Source: Neobacillus niacini (GTDB lineage: Bacteria > Bacillota > Bacilli > Bacillales > Cytobacillaceae). Taken from it: 64,000 nucleotides of DNA. Each line of letters opens with the position of its first letter. Position 1 is the first letter of the stretch. Of the stretch, positions 32,608 through 41,083 are shown piece by piece. The notes under the pieces were generated by a model, which saw only the letters and a program-made list of their open reading frames with translations, had not been told where the DNA came from and did not search any database. The stretch covers positions 62,001 to 126,000 of the forward strand of contig NZ_JAMBOB010000007.1 in NCBI RefSeq assembly GCF_023715415.1, written 5' to 3'. The translations under genes and the position numbers were made by a program.

Positions 32608-32829
32608 GACAGTTAAACATTGACAGACATGAGATAACTGAAATTTTTTCATGAGGAAGTAGATCACAATGTGGAAATTGACGAAAATGGCAAGCCAGTT
32701 CACATCGGAAAGCAGTATATTGTTGGCGAGAGTTATAAATTTATCTTGAAGCAGTAGGACAGTTAAACATTGACAGACATGAGATAACTGAAATTTTTTC
32801 ATGAGGAAGTAGATCACAATGTGGAAATC
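32528..32829. repeat. Recent 151-bp tandem duplication spanning the end of frlR
   Basis: Copy 1 (32528-32678) and copy 2 (32679-32829) are almost identical, with about two differences visible (AAACAG/AAGCAG and CAATAGG/CAGTAGG). Each contains the last part of frlR, its stop, the intergenic sequence and an ATGTGGAAAT start. Copy 2 supplies the start of the YitT gene. In copy 1 the same ATG (32668) opens a spurious ~28-codon frame ending at TGA. The near identity implies a recent event. Confidence 0.95.
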
Positions 32830-33652
32830 GGTCAAAGAATGTCTGTACATTTTATTTGGTGGACTCATTTTTTCAGTAGGTATCAACTATTTTACGATTC
32901 CAAACCTGTTGTCAGAGGGCGGGATTATTGGTCTGACTGTAATTGCACATTATTTATTTGACCTTTCCCCCGGAATGGTGAATTTTGTCCTCAATACGGT
33001 GCTGGTATTGATTGGATATAAATTTTTAGAAAAAAGAGCGATTCTGTATACGTTATTTTCTATCTTTTCTTGTTCTCTTTTTATGTATATCACGGAGGAG
33101 ACGGGTAAAAGGATAACGGATGACCCGTTATTAGCGTCAATCTTTGCTGGACTTTTGGTTGGTGGAGGCTTAGGAATCATTTTCCGTGCTGGGGGCACTT
33201 CAGGTGGAACCACAATTCTGGCGAAATTGGCGAATCAATTTTTAGGCTGGAGCATGGGAAAGGGCATTTTACTGATTGATATCATTGTTGTTGCTGGTTC
33301 TGTTTTTATCATTGGACTAGTGAAAGCGATGTATACCCTCATTGCCGTTTATATCGGTGCTAAGGTCATCGACTTTATTGTGGATGGCCTCGAGGAAAAG
33401 GTGGCAGTTTTCATTATTTCGAATTCCCCACAATTAGTGCTGCATAGGGTGACGAAAAATATGTCCAGAGGTATTACCGTGCTAGAAGGGCGAGGCGGGT
33501 ATACTGGTGATAATAAGGAAGTTCTTTATATTGTGATTAGCCGGCAAGAGGTTGTTCGGTTGAAAAATATGATTAGTGAAATTGACGAGCACGCCTATGT
33601 CACCGTCCATCATGTTCAGGAAGTGATTGGGAAGGGGTATAAGGCTAGCTGA
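32819..33652 (+). CDS. YitT family membrane protein
   Basis: The 277-residue protein has five or six membrane helices (residues 5-175; blocks GGIIGLTVIAHYLF, GLLVGGGLGIIFRAGGTSGGT in parts) and a soluble C-terminal DUF2179 domain (about 200-277; GITVLEGRGGYTGDNKEVLY in parts, then a ferredoxin-like end). YitT paralogues are numerous in Bacillus and their role is unsettled. The start ATG, its SD (GAGGAAG) and upstream sequence come from the second copy of the 151-bp duplication, so its expression context was recently remodelled. A terminator follows. Confidence 0.9.
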   Translation: MWKSVKECLYILFGGLIFSVGINYFTIPNLLSEGGIIGLTVIAHYLFDLSPGMVNFVLNTVLVLIGYKFLEKRAILYTLFSIFSCSLFMYITEETGKRITDDPLLASIFAGLLVGGGLGIIFRAGGTSGGTTILAKLANQFLGWSMGKGILLIDIIVVAGSVFIIGLVKAMYTLIAVYIGAKVIDFIVDGLEEKVAVFIISNSPQLVLHRVTKNMSRGITVLEGRGGYTGDNKEVLYIVISRQEVVRLKNMISEIDEHAYVTVHHVQEVIGKGYKAS

Positions 33653-33683
33653 GTGGGGCAGAGTGGACTCTGTCCTTTTTTGT
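33651..33683 (+). terminator. Terminator after the YitT gene
   Basis: GGGGCAGAGT pairs with ACTCTGTCC (one bulge), followed by TTTTTTG. Confidence 0.8.
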
Positions 33684-33702
33684 TGTTCCTAGAAATGGTG
33701 AA

Positions 33703-34352
33703 GGCCAGTCTTTCGACTGGCTATTTTGGTGTTTAGCTGGGGGGATTTGTTAGGCAGGTAAACAAAGGGTATTGGCAGGTAAGCTGCGGAAAATGCAGGT
33801 AAGGGAGAGAATTATGCAGATATGTTAGGGGGAGTGGCAGGTAAGAGGTGGTGAGGCGTAAATTTATGTCGGGGGTTTGTTAAAAGAAGGGGATTTATGG
33901 GGGGGAATGAGGATGGCCAGTCTTGCGACTGGCTTTATCTAAGGTTAGTAGGGGTGTGGAATTGGTTAGGCAGGTAAACAAAGGGGATTGGCAGGTAAGT
34001 TGAGGAAAATGCAGGTAAGGGAGTGGATTATGCAGGTGGGGGAGGGGGAATGGCAGGTAAGAGGTGGTAAGGAGTAAATTTATGTCAGGGGTTTGTTAAA
34101 AGAAGTGGATTTATGGGGGTGGAATGAGGATGGCCAGTCTCGCGACTGGCTTTTTCTGGGGTTAGTGGGGTTGTGGAATTGGTTAGGCAGGTAAACAAAG
34201 GGTATTGGCAGGTAAGTTGAGGAAAATGCAGGTAAGGGAGTAGATTATGCAGATAGGTAAGGGGGATAGGAGAGGAAGTGAGCTGCGATATAATTAAAGT
34301 CGGGGTGTTTTATGAGGGGGGAAATGACGATGCCAGTCTGGCGACTGGTTTT
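33703..34352. repeat. Nested non-coding repeat array: ~210-bp units with internal 21-bp period
   Basis: Four hairpins of the form GCCAGTC-N4-GACTGGC begin at 33703, 33915, 34132 and 34331, each followed by T-rich sequence like a terminator. They bound three macro-units of 212, 217 and 199 bp. Each macro-unit carries GCAGGTAA-type motifs about every 21 bp: 33754, 33775, 33795, 33816, 33837; 33970, 33991, 34011, 34032, 34053; 34187, 34208, 34228, 34249. No ORF with an SD is present. The sequence is strongly G-rich on this strand. Confidence 0.85.
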
Positions 34353-34747
34353 TATAGGAATTTAGTAGGATGTTGATTGTATTTATTCTATTTTAATAGA
34401 AATTTTTGAATGATTTGGTTTATTGTGAATATGATGGTGGTGGTGATGTACAAGGATGTTTTGGTAATGTTGGATTTTGATAGTTGGCTTTTTTGTATAA
34501 ATGGGTACGGTTTGGTGAAGGTTTTATGACAATTCTCACTGACAATGGTGGGTTTTTGTTGTTAAATGTCGATATAAGGACAAAACCCGGCTCTTGCGAG
34601 CCTTATACTATGCACGTCATCTTCCGCTTGCGCTGCAGATCACGTGCAGTAAGTTCAGGGGTTTGCGGTTCGCTCTTGCGTCATCTCTGAAGTGTTTTCA
34701 GGAAGCCTTTTCTGCGAGATCACGCAAACGCTCAGGGGGTGGGGCCC
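34353..34747. other. Non-coding stretch with several hairpins before the nuo promoter
   Basis: The first part (to about 34560) is AT-rich with nothing recognisable. From 34575 on it is GC-richer, with stacked hairpins: GGCTC-TTGC-GAGCC near 34589-34602, GCACGT...ACGTGC near 34613-34646 and TTCAG...CTGAA near 34653-34691. Short open frames here have no SD. It could be a decayed element or a structured RNA; I cannot decide. Confidence 0.5.
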
Positions 34748-34773
34748 TTGTGTCGCAAAACCAGGCTGCCGAC

Positions 34774-34923
34774 AAAATTGGAAATTCTATCGCCATGTGC
34801 TAACGCACATTGCGCTTCCGCTGCCGCGTAAGCTTGCAAAACTCCCCAATCCAAGGCGATTTTGTGAGCAAGCTCCCAATCGCTTGGATTGGGAAGTTTT
34901 GCGGCGATAGAATTTCCAATTTT
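34774..34923. repeat. Long hairpin element with perfect 21-bp arms
   Basis: AAAATTGGAAATTCTATCGCC (34774-34794) is the exact reverse complement of 34903-34923. An inner, nearly perfect pair (34836-34860 with 34879-34902) continues the stem, with a ~41-base side branch on the left arm. Weaker pairing extends outward to GTGTCG (about 34750) and CGACAC (about 34940). It ends directly upstream of the nuo promoter. Confidence 0.85.
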
Positions 34924-34938
34924 AATGGGGTGGTGTTG

Positions 34939-34967
34939 TCGACACAGGTTTGTAACAATGCTATAAT
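34939..34967 (+). promoter_or_regulatory. Extended -10 promoter of the nuo operon
   Basis: TGCTATAAT (34959-34967) is an extended -10 element. A weak -35 box TCGACA (34939-34944) has 17-base spacing. It is the only good promoter between the hairpin element and nuoA. Confidence 0.65.
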
Positions 34968-35022
34968 GTTATCGGTTACAAGTTTCATTTGTATGAAAAT
35001 TTTCAACATTGGAGGGATGGAC

Positions 35023-35397
35023 TTGGAACTTTTGAATTTATATCAGAATAATTATCTGATAGTTTTTGTGTTCCTCTGTCTTGGGGTGCTGCTGCCGTTG
35101 GTGGCTTTATTTTTGGGTAAGTTTTTGCGTCCTCATAAGCCGAGTGTCGAGAAGTATACCACTTATGAGAGCGGTATTGATCCATTTCACGATTCCCGTG
35201 TACAGTTCAATGTCCGCTATTATATTTTTGCCCTTATGTTTGTTATTTTTGATGTAGAGACTGTGTTTTTATACCCATGGGCGGTTGCCTATGATAAGCT
35301 AGGCGTTTTTGCGTTAATCGAGATGTTGATTTTCGTAATTATGCTGTTAATTGGCTTAATCTACGCTTGGAAGAAGAAGGTGCTACGATGGACTTAA
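35023..35397 (+). CDS. nuoA: NADH-quinone oxidoreductase subunit A
   Basis: NuoA is a three-helix membrane subunit of complex I. The ~124-residue protein has the conserved loop [24 protein letters not shown] (in parts) with the switch-loop Cys replaced as in other Bacillus proteins, and the second helix [19 protein letters not shown] with the conserved Asp-Glu. The SD GGAGGG (35011-35016) directly abuts an ATG at 35017, so the TTG at 35023 (MELLNLYQ) has the better spacing; either is possible. It overlaps nuoB by 10 bases. Confidence 0.93.
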   Translation: MELLNLYQNNYLIVFVFLCLGVLLPLVALFLGKFLRPHKPSVEKYTTYESGIDPFHDSRVQFNVRYYIFALMFVIFDVETVFLYPWAVAYDKLGVFALIEMLIFVIMLLIGLIYAWKKKVLRWT

Positions 35398-35900
35398 AAC
35401 TAGATGACCTTTCACCAGAGGAAATGAGAGAGTTAGAACGAAATGTGTTTTTTGCGACGCTGGAGCAAATTAAGGCTTGGGCACGAAGTAATTCTTTGTG
35501 GCCGATGACTTTTGGTCTGGCTTGTTGTGCGATTGAAATGATGGGTACGGGTGGAGCGAATTACGACCTTGACCGTTTTGGAACCATTTTTCGGACGTCG
35601 CCAAGGCAATCGGATTGTATGATTGTGTCTGGTACGGTTACGAAGAAAATGGCGCCGATTGTTCGCCGTTTGTATGATCAAATGCCAGAGCCGAAATGGG
35701 TTATTGCGATGGGATCTTGCGCAACTGCAGGGGGACCGTATGTGAAGTCTTATGCTGTTGTCAAGGGTGTCGATCAAATCGTCCCTGTTGATGTTTATAT
35801 CCCTGGATGCCCGCCAAACCCGGCCGCATTAATTTATGGAATCAATAAATTAAAGGAAAAGATTCGCTATGAGGCGAAGACTGGGAAGAAGGTGATCTAA
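35388..35900 (+). CDS. nuoB: NADH-quinone oxidoreductase subunit B
   Basis: NuoB carries the terminal N2 [4Fe-4S] cluster that reduces quinone. The 170-residue protein shows the ligand cysteines in LACCAIEMM (adjacent pair), [11 protein letters not shown] and [11 protein letters not shown]. The ATG at 35388 lies inside the last codons of nuoA, with an AAGGTG SD. nuoC follows after 3 bases. All four cluster ligands are intact, so the quinone module should be functional. Confidence 0.97.
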   Translation: MDLKLDDLSPEEMRELERNVFFATLEQIKAWARSNSLWPMTFGLACCAIEMMGTGGANYDLDRFGTIFRTSPRQSDCMIVSGTVTKKMAPIVRRLYDQMPEPKWVIAMGSCATAGGPYVKSYAVVKGVDQIVPVDVYIPGCPPNPAALIYGINKLKEKIRYEAKTGKKVI

Positions 35901-35903
35901 CCG

Positions 35904-37268
35904 ATGAGCGGGGAAAAGGATCTCGATCAATTGAAAAAGGAAGCCGTTGCAAAGGCAAAGGCGGAAGCTATAGCAAAACGTCAGGCAAAGGCTGCAGGGG
36001 AAGGTGCTCCAAAGCAGGAGGACAAACCTGCTGAACAAGCGCTTAGTCAGGATACGCATCCAGTTGAACCAGCGCAAACAGCGGGAACGCCTGCTGAAGA
36101 TGGTGCGGACCTTGCGAAGAAAAAGGCAGCGGCGGCAGCGAAAGCAAAAGCGGCTGCATTAGCAAAGAAAAAGCGCGAGGGTATTGAAGAGGAAGAAGCT
36201 CCTGCTCCGGTTGAAACGACACCAGCTTCAGCCCAACCGAGCGAAGACGGAGACGACCTTGCGAAAAAGAAAGCAGCGGCGGTAGCGAAGGCAAAAGCGG
36301 CAGCAGCGGCAAAGCGTAAGGCGATGGAGTTAGCGGGAGAATCAACTCCGGCTGAAGAAACACCAGCAGCCCAAACGAGCGATGAAGCTGACGACCTTGC
36401 GAAGAAGAAAGCTGCAGCAGTAGCGAAAGCAAAAGCAGCGGCGGCAGCCAAGCGTAAAGCGATGGAGTTAGCAGGAGAATCAACTCCGGCTGAAGAAACA
36501 CCAGCAGTCGATGCGAGTGACGATGGTGATGACCTTGCGAAGAAGAAAGCAGCGGCGGTAGCCAAAGCAAAAGCGGCGGCAGCGGCAAAAGCAAAAGCAG
36601 CAGCAACGGCGAAAGCGAAGGCAGCTGGTACCGGTGACGCAGACACTGCGGCGGGTGGCGATGATGAAAAAGCCAAAGCGAAAGCGGCAGCAGTAGCGAA
36701 AGCAAAGGCAGCGGCAGCAGCGAAGGCGAAAGCAGCAGGCGCGGCAAAAGGCGGCGACGTATCGCCAGCCGATACGGCCGAGAAACCATCGGCTAATCAA
36801 CCTTTCTTAGACAAATATAGAAAGGTGATCGAAGAAAACTTGGGCGCGGATGTTTTAGAAGATTCTTATATTAATAAATTGTCTAAAGACGTTCCGACAC
36901 TTGTTGCGAAGAAAGATACATATTTCAAGGTAGCTCAGTTTTTAAAATATAATGAGCTCCTAGGGTTCGATTATCTATCTGAGCTGCATGGAACAGATTT
37001 TGTTACACATATGGAAGTTTATGTTCACTTATTCTCATACAAAAATCGCCAATCTGTGGCGTTAAAAGTTAAGATTGACCGCGATGAACCAACAATCGAG
37101 TCCTTGCAGCCAATTTGGGCAGGTGCCAACTGGCCTGAGTGCGAAGCTTATGATTTACTAGGAATTAAGTTTACCGGACATCCGAATTTACATCGGATTA
37201 TGCTAGGAGAAGATTGGGTTGGCCATCCACTGCGTAAAGATTATGAACCGTATGATGTGGAGGTGTAA
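35904..37268 (+). CDS. nuoC: NADH-quinone oxidoreductase subunit C with long Lys/Ala-rich repeated N-terminus
   Basis: Only the last ~155 residues (from about 298) form the usual 30-kDa NuoC domain; its signature WPECEAYDLLGIKFTGHPNL (about residues 410-429) is intact. The first ~297 residues are low complexity: four repeats beginning with DLAKKKAAA at about residues 69, 117, 163 and 209 (periods 49, 46, 46), built of AKAKAAAAAK runs separated by acidic ESTPAEETPA linkers, then a further Ala/Lys run. The composition resembles histone H1-like tails. The reading frame is continuous, and its start lies 3 bases after nuoB. Related extended NuoC proteins occur in other bacilli, but their role is unknown to me. 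Confidence 0.93.
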   Translation: MSGEKDLDQLKKEAVAKAKAEAIAKRQAKAAGEGAPKQEDKPAEQALSQDTHPVEPAQTAGTPAEDGADLAKKKAAAAAKAKAAALAKKKREGIEEEEAPAPVETTPASAQPSEDGDDLAKKKAAAVAKAKAAAAAKRKAMELAGESTPAEETPAAQTSDEADDLAKKKAAAVAKAKAAAAAKRKAMELAGESTPAEETPAVDASDDGDDLAKKKAAAVAKAKAAAAAKAKAAATAKAKAAGTGDADTAAGGDDEKAKAKAAAVAKAKAAAAAKAKAAGAAKGGDVSPADTAEKPSANQPFLDKYRKVIEENLGADVLEDSYINKLSKDVPTLVAKKDTYFKVAQFLKYNELLGFDYLSELHGTDFVTHMEVYVHLFSYKNRQSVALKVKIDRDEPTIESLQPIWAGANWPECEAYDLLGIKFTGHPNLHRIMLGEDWVGHPLRKDYEPYDVEV

Positions 37269-37271
37269 CCA

Positions 37272-38372
37272 ATGATCAGAACAGAAGAAATGCTGCTAAA
37301 CGTCGGTCCTCAGCATCCTAGTACGCACGGAGTATTCCGTCTTGTCGTTAAAATCGATGGGGAAATCATTACCGAAGCAACCCCTGTCATCGGTTATTTA
37401 CACCGTGGAACAGAAAAGCTAGCAGAGGACCTGCAATACACCCAAATCATTCCGTATACCGACCGGATGGACTATTTGTCTGCAATGACGAATAACTATG
37501 TCATCTGTCATGCCGTCGAAACGATGATGGGCATCCAAATTCCTGAACGTGCCGACTTCCTTCGTGTAATGGCGATGGAATTAGGGCGTATCGCGAGCCA
37601 CCTGGTTGCATGGGGAACATACATCCTCGACCTAGGTGCGACAAGTCCGTTCATCTATGCGTTCCGTGACCGTGAAATGATTATCAATATGCTTAACGAA
37701 TTATCAGGTGCACGATTGACCTTTAATTATATGCGTGTTGGCGGGGTGAAGTGGGACGCTCCAGAAGGCTGGGTTGACGGAGTAAGGGAATTTGTTCCTT
37801 ATCTAAGAGAACAGCTGAAAGGCTATCATAACCTTGTATCTGGAAATGAAATCTTTTTAGACCGTGTAAAAGGGGTTGGCGTTTATTCAAAAGAAGAAGC
37901 CATCAACTATTCACTCAGCGGTCCAAACCTTCGTAGTACTGGTGTGAAATGGGACCTACGTAAAGATGAGCCATACTCCATCTACGACCGCTTTGACTTT
38001 AATGTGATCACAAGGGAAGAAGGAGATTGCTTGGCTCGCTACCATGTGCGCCTTGAAGAAATCGAAGAATCCTTGAAAATCCTTGAGCAGGCCTGTGAAC
38101 AATTCCCTGCTGAAGGCGAAATTATGGCCAAAGTACCAAAAATTATCAAAGCACCAAAAGGGGAAGCTTTTGTCAGAATTGAATCTCCACGTGGGGAAAT
38201 CGGCTGCTATATCTCAAGTGACGGTAAAAAAGAACCGTATCGCTTGAAGTTTAGAAGACCTTCATTCTATAATCTACAAATTCTCCCTAAATTATTAGTA
38301 GGCGAAAACATTGCAAACTTGATTGCGATATTAGGGGCAGTTGACATTGTCCTTGGGGAGGTGGACGGCTAA
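37272..38372 (+). CDS. nuoD: NADH-quinone oxidoreductase subunit D
   Basis: NuoD (49-kDa type) forms the quinone-binding cavity with NuoB. The 366-residue protein has the GPQHPSTHGVFRL opening, with the His that contacts the quinone head, then ELGRIASHLVAWG and the C-terminal NLIAILGAVDIVLGEVDG. Unlike in E. coli it is not fused to NuoC. An SD GGAGGTG precedes the ATG. Its stop and the nuoH start share one base (TAATG). Confidence 0.97.
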   Translation: MIRTEEMLLNVGPQHPSTHGVFRLVVKIDGEIITEATPVIGYLHRGTEKLAEDLQYTQIIPYTDRMDYLSAMTNNYVICHAVETMMGIQIPERADFLRVMAMELGRIASHLVAWGTYILDLGATSPFIYAFRDREMIINMLNELSGARLTFNYMRVGGVKWDAPEGWVDGVREFVPYLREQLKGYHNLVSGNEIFLDRVKGVGVYSKEEAINYSLSGPNLRSTGVKWDLRKDEPYSIYDRFDFNVITREEGDCLARYHVRLEEIEESLKILEQACEQFPAEGEIMAKVPKIIKAPKGEAFVRIESPRGEIGCYISSDGKKEPYRLKFRRPSFYNLQILPKLLVGENIANLIAILGAVDIVLGEVDG

Positions 38373-39376
38373 TGATTGAAGAGTTGCTCCAATCAAGTCC
38401 AGGCTTGATGAACTTTGGAATCTTCTTTTTACTCGCAGTTGTCTTACTATTAGTGGTTTTAGGTTTCGTAACCTATGCGATTTTAGCAGAGCGAAAGGTT
38501 CTAGGATACATGCAGGCACGTCACGGCCCTAACCAGCTTGGTGGTAAGTGGGGATTACTGCAAACCGTAGCCGACGTTCTGAAACTCTTAATCAAAGAAG
38601 ACGTTATTCCAAAGGCAGCCGACAGGCCGTTATTTATCATTGCGCCAATCATTGCCTTTACGCCAGCCTTTATGGTCCTTGCGACCATCCCGTTCACGGA
38701 CAAATTCCAATTTGCCGATATCGGAGTAGGCTTGCTCTATTATATTGCGGTTTCCGGAATGACCATATTTGGAATGGTTCTCGGCGGCTGGGCGTCCAAC
38801 AATAAATATGCGCTCCTAGGGGGCATGCGTGCAGGTGCACAAATGATCTCCTACGAAATTCCGCTCGTTATGTCTGTTTTAGGTGTCATTCTATTAACAG
38901 GAAGCTTGAATTTAACAGATATTGTTGTGCAGCAAGAGCATGGCTGGTTCATTCTTTATCAGCCGATTGCGTTTATCGTATTTTTCATCGCATCAATTGC
39001 AGAATTAAACCGGACACCCTTTGACCTTCCTGAATCAGAGAACGAACTGGTTGCCGGATACTTTGTAGAATACTCAGGATTCCGTTGGGCATTCTTCATG
39101 CTCACAGAATATGTTTATATGTTCGCGATGTCATCCTTGATCACCGTCATCTTCTTAGGCGGATGGCTGCCACCGCTGGATATCCTAGGATTTATCCCTG
39201 GCGCTGTATGGTTTGCACTCAAATTCTGCGTCGTTGTCTTTGTATACATGTGGTTACGGGCCACACTTCCACGATTTAGAATCGACCGATTAATGGAATT
39301 CGCGTGGAAAGTGCTATTCCCAGTCGCATTAGCAAACATATTCTTAACAGCGCTAATTAAAACATTATTTTTCTAA
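38372..39376 (+). CDS. nuoH: NADH-quinone oxidoreductase subunit H
   Basis: NuoH links the quinone site to the proton-pumping arm. The 334-residue protein has eight predicted membrane helices. It carries ERKVLGYMQARHGPNQLGGKWGLLQ (in parts), the acidic loop EDVIPKAAD and FDLPESENELVAGYFVEYSG (about residues 217-236), the family signature facing the quinone cavity. Translation is coupled to nuoD by the one-base overlap. A 303-base gap containing a palindromic repeat separates it from nuoI. Confidence 0.96.
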   Translation: MIEELLQSSPGLMNFGIFFLLAVVLLLVVLGFVTYAILAERKVLGYMQARHGPNQLGGKWGLLQTVADVLKLLIKEDVIPKAADRPLFIIAPIIAFTPAFMVLATIPFTDKFQFADIGVGLLYYIAVSGMTIFGMVLGGWASNNKYALLGGMRAGAQMISYEIPLVMSVLGVILLTGSLNLTDIVVQQEHGWFILYQPIAFIVFFIASIAELNRTPFDLPESENELVAGYFVEYSGFRWAFFMLTEYVYMFAMSSLITVIFLGGWLPPLDILGFIPGAVWFALKFCVVVFVYMWLRATLPRFRIDRLMEFAWKVLFPVALANIFLTALIKTLFF

Positions 39377-39391
39377 GGCTATTTCAAAATG

Positions 39392-39570
39392 CTGTGTTAA
39401 AGGATACTGTTGATTTTAGAACCTGTTGATTGGAGCGGAAGGCGCTTGACTCCTGCGGGATGCACGAGCTGAGTGAGACCCCGCAGGAGCGAAGCTGCGA
39501 GGAGGCTCACTTGCGAGCCCGCGGAAAGCATAGCGCCTGGAGCGCAAATCAACAGCCTAGTTTAACACAG
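39392..39570. repeat. MITE-like palindromic repeat, copy 2, inside the nuo operon
   Basis: The 179-bp element has the same perfect ends as copy 1, CTGTGTTAA (39392-39400) and TTAACACAG (39562-39570), the same CTGTTGATT/AAATCAACAG subterminal arms and the same GC-rich core (GACTCCTGCGGGA, GAGACCCCGCAGGAG, GCGGAAAGC). It separates nuoH from nuoI within one operon. The rest of the 303-base gap (39571-39679) holds only the nuoI SD. Confidence 0.85.
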
Positions 39571-39679
39571 GCTTTGAAAAAGGAACCTAATGGGGCGTTC
39601 GCAAGTGCGTTAGTCCTTGAAGGAGTCCATAAAAACGTATGCAGAATGCAATTTTTAAAATGAAAAAGGGGTGAAAAAC

Positions 39680-40099
39680 GTGCTTGGATTTACAAAAGGC
39701 TTGAAATATACCCTAAATCAGCTAACGAAAAAAAAGGTAACCTATAACTATCCAGATGAGCCGCTGCCGCTTCCGGACCGCTTCCGCGGAATTCAAAAGT
39801 TCTATCCGGAAAAGTGTATCGTGTGCAATCAATGCATGAACATTTGCCCGACAGAATGTATTAATTTAACGGGTAAAAAACATCCGGATCCAACGAAAAA
39901 GGGGAAAATCATTGATACCTATGATATCAATTTCGAGATTTGTATCCTTTGTGACCTCTGTACAGAGGTTTGCCCGACTGAAGCGATTGTGATGACCAAT
40001 AACTTTGAGTTAGCGTCCTACAGCCGTGATATGTTATTTAAAAACCTTGAATGGTTAGATGAGAACGACGAAAACGTACGGCAGGTGAATAAACCATGA
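39680..40099 (+). CDS. nuoI: NADH-quinone oxidoreductase subunit I
   Basis: NuoI carries clusters N6a and N6b. The 139-residue protein shows two 8-Fe ferredoxin motifs, CIVCNQCMNICPTEC (about residues 50-64) and CILCDLCTEVCPTEA (about 95-109), all eight Cys present. I use the GTG at 39680 (MLGFTKGLKYTL), about 7 bases after the AAAGGGGTG SD; a GTG at 39671 lies within that SD. Its stop overlaps nuoJ by 4 bases. Confidence 0.95.
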   Translation: MLGFTKGLKYTLNQLTKKKVTYNYPDEPLPLPDRFRGIQKFYPEKCIVCNQCMNICPTECINLTGKKHPDPTKKGKIIDTYDINFEICILCDLCTEVCPTEAIVMTNNFELASYSRDMLFKNLEWLDENDENVRQVNKP

Positions 40100-40614
40100 C
40101 AATTACAGGCGAGTTTATCGCATTTATGGGCCTCGCCCTAGTTGCTATCATTGGCGGTGTCCTGTTATTGAACCTTACCAAGGTCGTGCACATGGTCGTT
40201 GCCCTCATTTTTACGTTCGTCAGCATTGCCGGTATTTACGTGCTGCTGTCAGCTGAATTTGTCGCAGCGGTTCAAATCCTGATTTATTCTGGTGCGATTA
40301 CGATTATCATGTTATTCGGGATTATGTTAACGAAGCATGATGACGAAGGGGAAACAACCACAGGTAAAGGAAGAAAGTTCTTTTTATTCCTAGGTGTACT
40401 TGGCTTTGCAGTGGCAGTCTATATTGGAATCTATGATTTCAACGTGGTACAGGTACCAACCGACTTACATGTAGACAATACCATGAAAATTGGGGAAGCT
40501 CTGTATTCGAAATGGGTAATTCCATTTGAATTAACTTCTGTATTATTATTGGTGGCACTTGTCGGAGCGATTGTTCTGGCGAAGAAAGACGAGAAGGAGG
40601 GTGACAAGGAATGA
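40096..40614 (+). CDS. nuoJ: NADH-quinone oxidoreductase subunit J
   Basis: NuoJ is a five-helix membrane subunit. The 172-residue protein has the conserved helix [23 protein letters not shown] (given in two parts: [23 protein letters not shown]), where the pi-bulge helix of complex I lies. A hydrophilic loop [15 protein letters not shown] follows. It overlaps nuoI and nuoK by 4 bases each, so the three genes are tightly coupled. Confidence 0.93.
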   Translation: MTITGEFIAFMGLALVAIIGGVLLLNLTKVVHMVVALIFTFVSIAGIYVLLSAEFVAAVQILIYSGAITIIMLFGIMLTKHDDEGETTTGKGRKFFLFLGVLGFAVAVYIGIYDFNVVQVPTDLHVDNTMKIGEALYSKWVIPFELTSVLLLVALVGAIVLAKKDEKEGDKE

Positions 40615-40925
40615 GTTCAGTTCCTGCTTCAGCCTTCCTGGCACTCGCACTGATTTTATTCTGTATCGGTTTATATGGGGCACTGACAAAAAGAAACACC
40701 GTCATCGTCCTTATCTCTATCGAACTTATGCTGAATGCGGTTAATATCAACCTGGTAACCTTCAGCAAATACGGGGTGGCACCGTCCATCACCGGTCAAA
40801 TCTTCGCGTTGTTCACGATTAGCGTAGCCGCTGCAGAAGCAGCGGTCGGTCTGGCTATCTTAATAGCCCTATACCGCAACCGCAAAACCGTCAACATCGA
40901 CGATATGGACACAATGAAAAACTAG
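40611..40925 (+). CDS. nuoK: NADH-quinone oxidoreductase subunit K
   Basis: NuoK is a three-helix membrane subunit related to MrpC antiporter subunits. The 104-residue protein has the two conserved membrane Glu residues, in [15 protein letters not shown] (about residue 36) and [14 protein letters not shown] (about residue 70), both needed for proton transfer in the family. The ATG overlaps the nuoJ stop. After it the operon is interrupted by a 158-base gap with a long hairpin. Confidence 0.95.
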   Translation: MSSVPASAFLALALILFCIGLYGALTKRNTVIVLISIELMLNAVNINLVTFSKYGVAPSITGQIFALFTISVAAAEAAVGLAILIALYRNRKTVNIDDMDTMKN

Positions 40926-40958
40926 TTTTTAGGTAAGATAAATTTTTTTCTAGACTGC

Positions 40959-41062
40959 GGTGCCTGTCACCACAGAAAGACACTGTCCGTCTCGGGTGGA
41001 CAAATTGGTAATAATTGGTGTCCTCCCTCGGCGGACAGTGTCCACGGGCGGTGACAGGCACC
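40959..41062. repeat. Long palindromic repeat between nuoK and nuoL
   Basis: GGTGCCTGTCACC (40959-40971) is the exact reverse complement of GGTGACAGGCACC (41050-41062). GACACTGTCCG (40979-40989) pairs with CGGACAGTGTC (41032-41042). The inner GGACAAATT / AATTGGTGTCC pair extends the stem further. It shares its 13-mer end with the repeats at 21090-21139 and 46119-46131. Confidence 0.9.
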
Positions 41063-41083
41063 ATTTTTAAAAAGGGGATTGTG

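Noticed and set aside
32356-32886. Minus-strand frame of 176 codons over the end of frlR
   Set aside because: It exists only because the 151-bp duplication repeats the same antisense frame; it has no SD and covers a real gene.
33703-34352. CRISPR array
   Set aside because: Spacing between GCAGGTAA motifs is too short, the sequence between copies is itself repeated, and there are no cas genes.
34484-34910. Open frames of 68-72 codons before nuoA
   Set aside because: No SD, unusual composition, and they run through the perfect inverted repeats.
36043-36789. Long open frames on the minus strand opposite nuoC (Leu/Ser- and Ala/Phe-rich)
   Set aside because: They are the complement of the GC-biased AAR/GCN repeats of nuoC and have no SD; the plus-strand frame ends in a proper NuoC domain.
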